Source: Acorus gramineus (lineage: Eukaryota > Streptophyta > Magnoliopsida > Acorales > Acoraceae). Taken from it: a stretch of DNA of 64,000 bases. The translations under genes and the position numbers were made by a program. The stretch spans positions 13,403,496 to 13,467,495 of the forward strand of contig CM060857.1 of assembly GCA_030737835.1 (NCBI GenBank), read 5' to 3'. Numbering within the stretch: the stretch's first letter is position 1; each line of letters starts with the position of its first letter. This document shows, in pieces, positions 12,313 through 24,619 of the stretch. The notes beneath the pieces were generated by a model that was not told the origin of the DNA, searched no databases, and saw nothing but the letters and a program-made list of their open reading frames with translations.

Positions 12313-13030
12313 TTTTTTTATTATTTATTTTTCTTTCTTCTTGTGTGATTGAGATTTGTTTTTGTTAAACATAGATGTTCAATTTTTTTTGTGACAAGAA
12401 ACATAAAAATATTTTGTAAATAGGGGGTCCATTTTCGAAGCATGTCTGGGTCCCATCTCGCCATACAAATCTCAAGATCGACTCTGTCATAATTAAACTA
12501 AATAGGTAAAAAAAAATGAAAATTATTTTTATTGGACATATACACCGGCTTTTTATAAGTAAAGAAATCTTTTTAGTTTTCCTTCATTTGCAGTTAACAT
12601 GTTCAATGTGAAAGTATTTAAAAAATTATTTAATTGTTTAACGAAGCGCACACTTTTTTACCAAAACAAATTAATTCTCTCTCTCTCTCTCTCTTAATTA
12701 ATTATTTAACTATATATCTTTTCATACTTTTTTTAAACTAATTTTATATATTATCCGAAGGTCTAATTTGATATTGGGATAAAAAGTTGAAAAAAAGAAA
12801 TAATTAGATTAAGTCAGGTTATCTCATATAACATAAGAATAAGAAAAATGATAAAGCATGGACAATTGTCCGTATTTTGATAAATAAAAAAAAGGATATT
12901 TTGTTCTAGATATAAGGTGGAATAGATTTTATTCCTATTTTTTAACCTCATTTTATAAAACATGATCAACATTTATGACTGTCATTCCAAAAAAAACAAA
13001 AAACAAAAACAAAAAATTTCATAAAATCAA

Positions 13031-14973
13031 GGGAAAATGACCAAAAAAATCTCGAAATACCCAAATCAGCAATTTTTTATAATTATACCTAAAAAATCTC
13101 ATTTCACATTTTTGAAAACACAAAAGACTAATCTGCCCTTATGTAATTAAATATTTAATATCCCTTTTTGTTCCACACTAAAAAACTATTTTTCTTACAA
13201 AACAACAATCTCTCTGTAAATCAATCCTCTTAGAGGTTTTGTTATTATATATCATACTGTGTGTTTCTTATATCAATAATGATTCCCAAGCCCCAACTTC
13301 ACAGGCCCCATCAAAGGCCCCATGAGGTGGCATGTGTCTAATACCTGTTATACCCTTAGTTAATTTTTTTTTTTTTTTTGATAACTGATCCCCACAAAAT
13401 AAGGAGACAATTATGATTGATTAAATAAAAAATAAAAAAATATCTTTAAATAAAAAAAAGTGAAGGTGAGTCTGGACGGACACAATTTTCTTTCGAGTAA
13501 ACTCTTTTTAATCAAAATTCTATTGAGATGGTCTCTTCTCTTCCAACCTAAACTTTCCAAAGATCTCCCAAAAAAAAACCCAACTATGCAAAAGAAGTCA
13601 ATTATAGGCGGTGATCAGATCAACATAGAAAGGAGGAGATGATAAAAATGATGGAGGATGCTACAAAGCGTTTCAAGATCCTCTGTTTCTTTGTTCTATT
13701 ATTTCTAAGGTTAGTTACATTTAATTTATATATGATTTGTATGATGTTAATGTTACATTTCTGACATCGAATAAATGTAACAGTCTGAAATGTAACATTT
13801 ATTTGTGTATTGTATTTGTTTAAATGCATGTAGTAATTTATATTTGTTACATTTATTAATGTAATAGTCAAATACATATATTTATTAAATGTATCACACA
13901 ACAAAAAAAGTGTTTGACATTTTCTATAAAATGTAACTGACTATTGAAAATAGAATCTGTTTATAAATTGTTTAAATGTAAATGTAACAGTTTTTATGTA
14001 AATGTAACAAATCGTTGTGAGAGATATAAATATTTAAGAAATGTACTTGATGTAACTGCTTCATATAGTAACTATATATGTTTTTTTATTTAAATTTGAA
14101 TACAATAAATACCTGAATTTTTTAATGTTCAGTTAATAACATTCTTAAAAAAAAAATTTAATGTGTATAATAAGAATATAAGTTTGAAGAAGAATTTTGA
14201 TTAAAACAATTTAGATAATTTTTTGTGTAATTTAATTTTAATTGTAATTTAGGTAAGGATTTCAAAATTCAAAATGGATAAATGGATTTCAAGATTCACT
14301 CATAACCGAATAGAGAAAATGTGGGGATTTGGGTTAATGGGATAGATTTCTACCCTTTTTGAAAAGTCAACAAACCAATTAATAAGAACCAATAAAATAA
14401 TGACACCTCATGGGGTCTATGAGTGGGGCTTATTTTTTGGGGCCTGGATATCACCACTGTCTTATATATATCTTACATGATATTTTTTATCATTTTTTAT
14501 TGTGTATAATTATAATATGTAATTTAAATATGTGTTGTGCCCCAATAGAACAGATGATATTTTAGTATGCTAAATTTTTATTCACATTTTTCATATTTTA
14601 GCTATTTACATATTTTTATGATATCATTAGTACATATCCATTTAAAAAAAACATCAATATTTAATGGAATTCATCATAAAAAACTCAAATTATATTGGTA
14701 TATATTTCACAAAATCCACCTAATTACAAAGAATTTACAATTAAAAAAAATTGATCTACATGAAAATGTGTGAAATATATTAATAAAATTAAGAGGATGA
14801 AATATTTTAATAAAGTTAAGAGATATGTAATGTATTAAGGTTTTAATTGTATAAGGGTAGATTAGTCTTTTGTGTTTTCAAATTTGTAAAATGAGACTTT
14901 TTTAGGTATAATTTAAAAAAATGATCGATTTTGGTATTTCTAACTTTTGGACGATTTTTTTAGTCATTTTCCC
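13031..14973. mobile_element. non-autonomous Mutator-like element (MULE), perfect 9-bp TSD
   Basis: A 1943-base element starting GGGAAAATGAC and ending GTCATTTTCCC. The terminal inverted repeats are over 120 bases (ACACAAAAGACTAATCTGCC on the left, its inverse on the right). Similarity extends inward to paired stretches containing CCCCATGAGGTG. The 9-bp duplication TAAAATCAA is exact on both sides (13022-13030, 14974-14982), the MULE hallmark. There is no transposase. The interior includes many repeats of the ATGTAAC word and a short hydrophobic frame from 13650 that ends at a splice-donor-like AAG/GTTAG. That frame could be a captured exon. Confidence 0.85.
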
Positions 14974-14982
14974 TAAAATCAA

Positions 14983-15494
14983 AACCAATAATATTAATGT
15001 CCCTTTAATAGAAAGAGTAGACTTCAATTTTTAAATTTTTTTTAAAGTTATCTCATATTTTACATTAAATAATCCAAATACAAAATTAATGTTAAGAACA
15101 AAGAAAAATAAGGATAATAAAATACATTATTAAATATAAATATGAATAAAAATAATAATTTTTTTATTATTATAAATTAGATTAATTTAACTTAAATATT
15201 TACTCTCTCATCAAACTAAATTGAAGTATATATGAAAAGGTGGAGACTGTTAAACGAGTACAAGAAAAATCGATTGCATCGTACGTTACAAATAATAATT
15301 GATTGCTTTGCATTGGTTTTCAAATCGCATTAAATGATATAATATATATAATATGTATGTGTAGTTTTAAGTTTTAATGAGTCTGAAATCTCCACGCGAT
15401 TGTCAAGGTCTTCGGTAGTCTTAACTACTGATGTCGATGTTGGTGTGGTCCTGACTCATGTAGGGAAGGAACGGCGCAATGTTGCTTTTATTAA
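14983..15494. other. remainder of the Tourist-like element plus old duplicated sequence
   Basis: Sequence up to about 15225 completes the Tourist-like element broken by the MULE. The stretch 15235-15470 (with GGTCTTCGGTAGTC) has a diverged second copy at about 17815-17970. Confidence 0.4.
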
Positions 15495-15502
15495 CATATA
15501 GG

Positions 15503-15976
15503 TAGGGGTGTCAATAAGTTGAACTGAGTCGAGCTTTGACCTGCTCAGGCTCGACTCGTTTAGTATCAGGCTTTGCTCGGACTCGGCTATGCTCGGAAAC
15601 GAGTTTCATTTTGTGTTCAAGCTCGGCTCGTTGGGCTCGTGAAAAGCTCGGTTAAAGCTCGGCTCGGCTCGGGCTCGTTTAGCTAAAAAAAATCTTGTTT
15701 AGCATTTAAGAAGTCACATTTCATAAATCACAACACCTTATACATGTGAAAGTAACATAAGTTCGGGCTCGGGCTCGGCTCGGGCTCAGCTCGTTAACCT
15801 TTTTCAGTTAAGTAAATGAGCTCGTCTAGGCTCGAACTCGGCTCGATTCGTTTACAAATCGAACTTTAAAAATTGTTCAAGTTCAGCTCATTTGCCTAAT
15901 CGAACGAGCCTGAACGAGCTTTAACCGAGCCGAGCACGAGCCGAGCCCGAGCTGCTCGGCTCATTTACCAGCCCTA
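15503..15976. mobile_element. hAT-type MITE rich in GAGCTCGGCTCG words, 8-bp TSD
   Basis: A 474-base element starting TAGGGGTGTCAA and ending TTACCAGCCCTA (inverted TAGGGCTGGTAA). The 8-bp duplication CATATAGG is exact on both sides (15495-15502, 15977-15984). The interior is a low-complexity series of CTCGGCTCG/GCTCGGGCTC words in inverse arrangement. Confidence 0.85.
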
Positions 15977-16642
15977 CATATAGGTACTGTTTGAATGGAT
16001 ATATAAATTATTATAATGTTTATACATATATAAATATATAATTTTATTAATAAAATATGTAATTTTTAATTATGTTTTTATTTATTTTTATTGAAAAATA
16101 TAATAATAAATGTTAGAGTGTTTGGTTAAAGATGAATAAGATGTAAATTAAATAAAAATAAAGTTATATTTTTCTTTATGATTATTTTACCCCCACATTG
16201 AAAATGTGTTTTTTTCAAATAAAAATAATATAGATTTCAAGAGAAGTGAAGTAATTATATAGATTTTGTCAATTTACATTGGATCATATAGATTTTTTTT
16301 AAATAAAAATCACATAAATATTTATTGATAGACACGTGTCATTCATATGATAGGATTCCATAAAAAAACATACCATGTAAATTTTTCCCCGTAGAACTCT
16401 TTATAAGGGTTTTTGGAAGGCTCCTTTTCTTTTTCTCGAAATGGTATAGTTTTCATTAATATTTCTGGCTGTCACGACTGTGATGGAGAATCGTCTTTTT
16501 ACTTTTTTTTTTTTTTTTGGTTGTGAAAGGTTTTAAAGGCAATGAAGAAAGGGTCTCACAACAGAACATAACTTACATTTAAAGGAGTACTGCCAACAAA
16601 ACATTGTATCATCTATCAAACTGACTCAAAAGGAGAGACTAA

Positions 16643-17093
16643 GCACCCCCTTTGGATACACAATATAACTTATATTTAGGTATATAATTATTTCAATACG
16701 AATGAGTATAAATAAAGATAAAGTGATTTTATGTTTGATTGTATTTTAAATTATTTTTATTGAAAAATGTAAGAATAAAATTTTTGTTATTTGAGTAAAT
16801 GTAAATAAATTGTGGATAAATATTTATAAAAGGTGAAAAAATAATGATAGTTGATTGGACATGTGATTTATTAGAGGTGATGATAATTGATTTTATAGTG
16901 GGCCCACATATTTTTTGGGTGGAATACCTGGAATAACTTTAATTTCAGGGGTTGATTGGAATCCATATACCACTTCATACTAGCTTATTCTGCATAAGAT
17001 ATCCCAAGATATATTAGGCATCCAAACATGTTAAAACCCATATTTCAATCAATATCACTTTATTCTAGGACTTATTCTCAAAACAAACAGGGC
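16643..17093. mobile_element. Tourist-like MITE with TAA duplication
   Basis: Left end GCACCCCCTTTGGATAC, inverted right end GCCCTGTTTGTTTTGAG, flanked by TAA at 16640-16642 and 17094-17096. The interior resembles the element at 447-1252 (ATTGAAAAATGTAAGAATAA-like). Confidence 0.6.
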
Positions 17094-17204
17094 TAAGTCT
17101 ATTAATGCTATAAACTCCATTCAGAGAGTGCATGCATGACTACACATAGAGATGTGAATTACACACTTTTGTAAAAAGCCTCTTTTGAAGGCCTTTATTA
17201 TGAG

Positions 17205-17525
17205 GCTGGATCCAGTCAAAACTGGATTCGATCAATTCGGTCAGTACCGAACTGGACACTCCTTTAATCGAACTGCACAACGTATAAATCGAACTGCATA
17301 ATCAATTGTTGAGCATATATTTCATTCTCTTATTGGATTCAATCAGTTATTGGAGAAAATATGAATTCATGAGTATCATCAGTATCTAATAGGAGAGTGA
17401 AATATATATTCAATAATTGATTGTGCAGTTCGATTTATACGTTGTGCAGTTCGATTAAAGGAGTGTCTAATTTAATACTGATCGAATTGACCGGATCTAG
17501 TCCTGACGTGATTCGGTCTCCTTAA
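17205..17525. repeat. fold-back inverted repeat (palindromic MITE)
   Basis: Two inverted arms of roughly 130 bases. The left contains CTCCTTTAATCGAACTGCAC and AACGTATAAATCGAACTGCA; the right contains their near-perfect complements, around a short centre. The transcript would form a long hairpin. Confidence 0.75.
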
Positions 17526-17999
17526 TTAACCCAGCCTTTTAGAATGCGTTTTGTAACACTGTTTAACTTTCTGTTTAATTAAAAGCGTAATCATTTTTTA
17601 AAACCGTTTTCAAACGAAGTTAAGTCATGTTAACCTTGAATTAAAGAAAATGATCGAAATGGTGAATTAGATTTTAAATATGTTTATAGGGGTTATTTGG
17701 ATTTTGAAAGTTTACATGGTGTTATCTGAATTTTCATATCTTTACTGGAATTTATTTAAATTTTTTTTTATTTTTAAAACTAAAATATTAAGAGAGAATG
17801 TACAAATAATAATATGGACGTTCTTCACTAGCCTTGGATTGATTGTCAAAGCGCATTAAATGATATGCAGTTCTTAATAACGAGTGTGAAATTCCAGTCT
17901 CAACGCGACTTCGTGGCCTAGGTCTTCGGTAGTCTAACAACTACTGATTTGGGTGTGGCCCATGTTTGGAAGTCCCACAAGTGGGAAACAGAGAATTTG

Positions 18000-18730
18000 G
18001 ACTCCTTTGCCATGAATATTGAATAGAGCTATAGATGGACAGACATTCATTTTCAATAGGATTCTTTGAATGCATCATGAGTCAAAGTCATCTATACTGA
18101 TGATCTTGTTATTATTTATTTATAAAAAAATGTTAAAACTAAATCATTTTTATTAATTAAAACTCAGACTACACGTGTTATTATTTTTTTATAAATAGTA
18201 AACATTATGAGGTATATGTTTTAGTAAAAAGTGTATATTGATTTATTTCGAGTTGAATGAACTCATTTTTAGTAAGTGTAAGAAAAAATTTAACAAGGTA
18301 TATGCATCATCTAACAGAGTATATGTTTTATTGAATTTGTAATGAGGTATATAGGACTGCTTTTTTTTTTGTTTTTTAGAATGGTACTCCCGGGATTTGA
18401 TCATTTAACATATTTCACAGAGGTGAAAAGTGTTTGTCAGACTATATTTTAGACTGTAAAATAAATTAAGTATAACAGTGACTGTATATTTATTTATTTG
18501 TTGATTCGGTGAAAAGATAAAGCCCATAGAAATCAACTCTTTTTTTGTTTTTTTTTGTAAGCCTATAATTTAGAATTCCGTTGTTGAAAAAATCATGAAT
18601 ATTGAACACTGTTACAAATGGAGAAAACACTTTCATTTTCAATGCGATTTTTAGGATGTATGATGAGTCATCTTATCATCGAATCGGAATCATCTATATT
18701 AATGATGGTTTTTACTATTTTTTGTCTAAC
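18000..18730. repeat. diverged direct repeat pair (about 18.0-18.1 and 18.6-18.7 kb)
   Basis: A stretch containing CATTTTCAATNNGATT and GTCATCTATACTGATGAT near 18050-18105 is repeated in diverged form near 18645-18705. An M1 MITE (about 18125-18385) lies between the copies. Confidence 0.45.
18125..18385. mobile_element. MITE family M1 copy
   Basis: Shares AAAACTCAGAC, AGTAAACAT, GAACTCATTTTTAGTAAGTG and GAGGTATATAGG in the same order with the well-bounded copy at 29170-29445. Ends are approximate. Confidence 0.55.
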
Positions 18731-19254
18731 ATTTTTTTATTAGGTGAAAACATTAGCTGTCATCGGAGAAAATTTAGAAATCACTTTTTTTTGTGAGATT
18801 AGTTCAGGAATCATTTTTTTGAATATAATGATGGAGAATAATTCAGAAGGATAACAATTTGTTTTGCTTTTATAAAAATAACTTTTTTTTTTCTATATTG
18901 ATCAAAAAATATCAAATCCCAACAAAAAATATGATTTTAGGATCATTAATGCATAGATCTCAAATCTCATTTTATATATTGGATTTAGAACCATATTTTC
19001 TTAATCTCATCCAAATATATTTAATTTAGGACCAATCCATGATTGATCTCTCAAATCAGAACAATATATATTTAATTATGAAACTTCAATGATTGATTTT
19101 TCAATCTTAACAATGTATATTTTAGATTTGCAGCTATTAATAATTCATTCTAGATTCTGATAATATATGTTAAACTTGAAAACATTATTAATTGATTTCT
19201 AAAAATCACAAACAAAATATGTATACGACCGATTGTTCAAATCTCTAAATACAC

Positions 19255-19525
19255 ATAGATTTGATCACCTAAATCATTTATCTCCCCCCATCGTTCGTTC
19301 GGATGAGGAGATGGATAGAGCACTATAAATAGGAAACTGATTTTCCCTATTAAGATATGTTAAAAATATTTTTCTATAGAACTTCATATTGGGCATTGAT
19401 TGACTTGAGCGTTCTGCAGGTCACTCCCACCTCATTTCCACAAAGAAGAAGAAGGATTGCCGACAATTTTGTTGAACTCATAGGAAGAGAACTCGTCGGA
19501 GGAAGCGGAGTGAACAGATCGTGTG
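19255..19525 (+). mobile_element. possible LTR-retrotransposon remnant (solo-LTR-like)
   Basis: A TATA box (CTATAAATAGG, 19323-19333) is followed by GATTGACTTGAGCGTTCTGCAGG, here read as two short pieces ATTGACTTGAGCG and TTCTGCAGGTCA. That wording is typical of the R/U5 part of plant Ty3-type LTRs. No internal coding domain and no second LTR were found, so this is tentative. Confidence 0.3.
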
Positions 19526-19529
19526 ACAC

Positions 19530-20300
19530 AGGATCCGGTTTGTATTTTTTGTCCTGTTTAGACGTCTAATGGCGTCAGTGTATGTTTTCTTTTTTTTGTT
19601 CACGGTATACGGCAGGTAGAGACTGGAATTTTTTTTTTTTTTAAATGAACTGGATTTTTTGTTGTGTCTCTTATAAAGGTAGTTTTGTAAGTTGTTTAGC
19701 TCAAATAAAGAAATTGGCTTTATAGCTTTTCCAACAAAAAATAAAAAAAATAAAAAAAGAAAAGTCGAGTGTTAACCACTGATTACCAATTTTTTCATGA
19801 TCATTGCATGGTTATTTCATTCCATCGATTATTTTTTCAAAATTTAGATTCCCAAATCTATTATACCAATAAACATATATTAATACGAGGGTAATACTAT
19901 CATTTTGAAAAGTATAAATTCTTACCCTCGTGCTATTCACAATCTATTTACATTTTATTACAACTAGAATAATCATCTTTTTCAACGAAAATAACTAAAA
20001 ACACAACTAAAAAAAAAAAAACACGTATTCCATTGATATAGTTATCTAATCCCAGAATAGTCATAAAAACACCAAATAAAACCCGACAAGTTGGCAAGTT
20101 GATTCCAATTGAGCTTCTCAAACCCAGGATAGCTGGATTGGGTTTCGGTTGAGTTTCTCTAATCTCGAGTTGAGTTCGGATTGAGCTCCAACACAACCCA
20201 ATTTCACCTTTAAATTCAATAGAAACAATATATGGGAAATAAAACCTCTGAAAGCCAGCGCACTGATTCCCCTTTAACTACCATAATTTTTTCTCCCTTA
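19530..20300. other. intergenic, 3' of the transketolase locus
   Basis: Low-complexity A/T runs. The stretch at about 20085-20215, with repeated GAGTTT/GAGCTC and CAACCCAA words, resembles common hAT MITE interiors, but no ends were fixed. No gene seen. Confidence 0.35.
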
Positions 20301-23300
20301 CTAGCACTGCAGTAAGGACCTCGCTATCTTCACAACATTCTCCACTGTAAATCCAAACTTCTTTAACGTATCCATATAAGCCCCACTAGCACCAAAGCTA
20401 TCCACCCCATGCACGATGCCATCCTCTCCAACGTACTCCCCCCAACCCACCGGCGATCCAGCCTCGACGCTCACTCACTTCCTCACGCTTCAAGGCAACA
20501 CGTATTCCTTATATTCTTTCGACAGCACGTCAAATAACCTCCAACACACAAGCGAAACCACCCTCACCCGCCGCCCTTCGTTTCTAAGCTCCCCACTCGC
20601 CTCGCATAGACAAAGCTCGGATCCGGTCCGGATCAATATAATTTCAGGCAAACCACCATCACCTGAATTGTCGCTCACGATGTACCCGCCTGTCTTGACT
20701 CCATCACTTGATGTGCCCTCCATGTTCGCCGCCACCTTTTGCCTCGACAACACAATCACGCTCGGTGCTTCTCTGTTCCTTATAGCAACCCTGTATGCCC
20801 CTGCTGTTTCATTGCCATCAGCGGGCCTGAAAACAAGCATATGTGGAATGGCACGAAGTCCACATATGTGCTCCACGGGCTGGTGAGTCGGTCCATCTTC
20901 GCCTAAACCGATGGAGTCTTGCGTTAGAACATAAACAACACCAGCATCGCTTAATGCTGATAGCCGCATTGCGTTCTTCATGTAGTCGGAGAAAACAAGG
21001 AACGTGGCGGCAAAAGGTATGAGGCCGCTCCCATGCCGTGCGATGCCATTCGAAATCGTGGCCATTGCGTGCTCGCGCACTCCATAACGGATGTTGCGAC
21101 CCTCTGGAGAGTGAGACCGGAAATCTTTGTATCCTTTGAGGTAGACTTTGTTTGAACTCGCGAGGTCTGCACTGCTGCCTATCAAGCAGGGGAGAATTTT
21201 CATCAAATGGTTTAAGCATTTCTCGGAGTAACCACGTGTGGCATCAACCGCATCGGACATAGACCATACCTGATTGATTGAGATACAATGTTGGTGTCAG
21301 AAGTTTTACATGGGATGTGCTTTAAAAAAATATCAATATGTTAATAGCATTCAATCACCGGTAATGAATCTTCCCAGCTTGGGGGCAGGCCACCATTGAG
21401 GAGGGTTCTAAATTCCTCTGCTTCTTGAGGATATTTTCTACGAAAGTAGTCCTGAGTGGCATCCCAGTTTCTTTCTAGGTTTTCTGTTTGTTCTGCCTTG
21501 TATCCAAACTCTCTGCCATAATTTAAACCCATCTCACTTAGAATGATGAGGTATAATTGAAAAACAAAACGTGTACCATGATGTATTGTTTTGTGACATG
21601 TTTTGGATATTTATATTTGGTTTTGCGACAAATTTTGGACATAAGACTAACCCACAAGGGGTTGACTTTTGAGCCATTGGTTTGCTTCCTATATATCATG
21701 TGTTCAAAACTTCAAATTCCCTCAGACTAACCTGATCTATGCACATGGTTTATGAGTATTGGGGTGCAATGCTAGGTTGCCTGGTCACAAAATATATTAA
21801 TAAGATTTCATCAGAGTTTTTATACGTAATAAATCATTTGATATTTTTAGCTTCTTTGAAGTGAACTTGTTGATGTAATTGGGTATGAGTTACTGTTCCT
21901 CAGATTATTGTCAGACGAGAGAATGAATTTTATGACTGATTTGTAATGGGTGTGCAATTCAATTCTACCTTTAGCACTAATGGAAAATAGATTTATGTGA
22001 TGCATACCTGTAGACCAAAGGAATGACATGAAATGGTTCTCGATCATTCCACTTGACTTTATCTCTAATACTTTGGTAATCATCCTCATCAAATGTGCCA
22101 TGGTGAGCTTTAGATGTTCCTTCCTTTCTTGACAATTTTCCTATCAGTGTTTTCACCTGGAAGGGGGAAAAATGCAGGGTTATTAGTTTCCTGTTCAACA
22201 AAATCTCAACTCAGTATTTTCAAAAGGAAAAAGCAAATGAAAGACAAGAAGATCCTTTCCTTTATGAATGTTGGCTTTTCAGTCTCACTGAAAGCCGAAT
22301 GAAGCGCTTCTCTGAATGATCCCACATTCTCATGTACATTCTCTACATTAATTGTATTCCAACCGAGAGCTTTGAAACGAGCAGAGATGTCCTCCGAGAA
22401 AGCAAGAGTTGTATCCCCATCAATAGTATTCTTATTATCATCATAGATCACAACAAGCTTATTGAGCCTCCAATGCGCAGCTAAAGCAGCAGCTTCATTG
22501 GATATCCCTTCCATGGCACATCCATCTCCCATGATGCAAAACCTGAAAATAAGCTGAATAAGAAATGACCAACTATTGAGTACTTCAGACCTCCAAAATT
22601 TATCAAAGGCTGGCTATGTTTATCATATATATCAACTCTGTTTAAAACAGATCAAATTTATAAATATTGACAGCCCCACCCCATAAATCATGAGACTAAG
22701 GTGACATTGGAAACGAGTTTGAAAAGAGCTTTTCACTTGAAGCCGATATGCTAATATTGAAATTAGATTCATATGAAACATACTTTTGTCAGATTCCTGG
22801 GAAGCCCTTTTTGTCGATGTTTGCAACTAAAAGTTGTTATTTACTTTCTTCAAGGACCAAGACCACTTAGGCATCTGGAAACATGTTTGGGTTAAGTATA
22901 ACCCTGAAAAAGCAGGATAATCCAAATACATTTCCAAACACCACCTACAGACACAACATAACTCTTATGGATGGAAGAGTTAGCTCATGAGTGGTTACTT
23001 GTGAAAATGGATTCAGAGATGAGATAAATGTAATTGGTAGATCTGTACAAGAGTGAAGAAAACAGAAGTGGAAAACATGAAAAACATGTTCTAAAAAGGT
23101 TTAGTTTGCACAAAATCAACTATGCACATGAAGATCATGGTTCATGACAACTTACGTGCGATGATCAACAACAACTGCATCAGGTTTATTAAAGCGTGCA
23201 GATAAGTGGGCTTCGGCTAGGGCAATACCAACTGCATTGGCTACACCTTGTCCAAGTGGGCCTGTTATGAGGAAGTAAGCATAATTAGTCTAGATATACA

Positions 23301-24403
23301 CCCAAATAATGCAAGAAAATGAGGATCAATGGCACTGAAGATGCACCAGTTGTGACCTCGATTCCATCAGTAATAGTGTTCTCTGGATGACCAGGGGGGT
23401 TTGACTCCCTAGCTTACATAGTTGTTTCAAGTCTTCAATCTGAAAAATTCACTATGTCAATCATTTTTGCAAATAGATCAATCATTCAAAAGAAATGCGT
23501 CGCGTTCCACCTATTGTTTTATAAATTCACTTACATCAAATAATACCGATATCATTATATAACACACAAAATAAACATAGAAGCATATAAGAACTTAGAA
23601 ATGCATGCTTATGCAAAAACAGTTGCCTAATAAAGTTCTACATTCCATTGATTAATTTGGGTCCAAAAGAAACCTATTAACATGAACCAACTCAGAGACA
23701 GAAATTTGTAACATGAAATCTAATGTATACACCAACACTAAGAAAATGCCTCACAAATATGTCTATCATTCACTTGGCAAACAAATATTTAAAAATAAGT
23801 AATAAATCATGACTCACATTGCGCTCATCTGATCCCAGGCAAGAAAACAAAACCTCATAAATTCTGAAACATAAACAAACCAACACAAGACAATTGAAAC
23901 CCAAGATATTAAACCTGAACCGACTGAAACCCGGCGAGATGAAGACAGACATACTGAAGCAGGCACCCATGCCCGGAGCTAAGCACGAACCGGTCCCTGT
24001 TAAACCACTTCGGGTTCTTCGGATTGTACCGCATCACATGTCGGTAGAGATGATAACCCACCTCGGCCATGCCGAGGGCCATCCCCGGGTGCCCCGCCTT
24101 GGCGTTTTGCACGGCATCGACGATGAGCATCCGAACATTGTCGACCGCTCTCCTATCGATGCATTCCTGGAAAAAGGCGTCGTCTTTGTCGATGTTTTCG
24201 AGGTTCTGGTCGGACCCATATGCGATTTTGAGCTCCTCCTTCCATTGAAGCTTGTGGCCTTCATAGGGAGAGCTGGTTTTGTTGTTGGGTTTCAAAATAC
24301 ACGTCGGAGGTTTGGCAGGGAAGGATTTGCGGTTAGGGTTGTGGAAGGGTTTTGAATGTTGAAAGGGTTTGGGAGAGTGGAAGAGAAGGGAAGTGATCGC
24401 CAT
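20301..24403 (-). pseudogene. divergent chloroplast-type transketolase gene, apparently decayed
   Basis: Seven exons, sites read directly: 24403-23915, 23439-23347, 23261-23156, 22542-22260, 22156-22008, 21536-21359, 21269-20301; about 754 codons, near normal plastid length. Transketolase moves two-carbon units in the Calvin and pentose-phosphate pathways using thiamine diphosphate. Seen: a Ser/Pro/Lys-rich N-terminus like a plastid transit peptide, [78 protein letters not shown] and RPADGNETAGAY. Exon 5 (VKTLIGKLSRKEGTSKAHHG) departs strongly from the canonical VTTTIG...NSYSVHG but keeps the His-Gly. Lesions: the C-run in exon 2 shifts the frame by +2 (codons otherwise fit TPGHPEN); the exon 4 donor is GA instead of GT at 22259-22258; exon 7 has TGA at 20492-20490 and 20477-20475, after which readable homology (VGWGEYVGEDG, VDSFGASGAYMDTLKKFG) continues to TAG at 20301. 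Confidence 0.85.
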
Positions 24404-24619
24404 TAGAGACGGAGATTCGTGTGTTTGTCCTGTGAAGGAAGAATTAAAACAGAGGAGGGCGAGTGGACGTTTCTTGAAGTTTTGATGCGGTTCTTCGCTT
24501 TATGTTATTCATCGGTTTTTTGACAAATAAAGGCGTCGTCATCGTTTGTGATGGTAAGGGTCAGTGTAAGTTACTACCACCGGGAGGTGAATTTATGTAT
24601 GAAAGAAGACGAAGGATGC

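Noticed and set aside
13460..13642. A 60-codon frame inside the MULE
   Set aside because: No family resemblance; lies in non-conserved element interior.
15503..15976. CRISPR-like or regulatory tandem array of CTCGGCTCG words
   Set aside because: The words are the interior of a hAT MITE with defined ends and an 8-bp TSD; no regular spacers.
20475..20492. In-frame TGA codons in transketolase exon 7 as programmed readthrough or selenocysteine
   Set aside because: Flowering plants lack selenocysteine decoding, and the same gene has a frameshift and a lost splice donor, so decay is the simpler reading.
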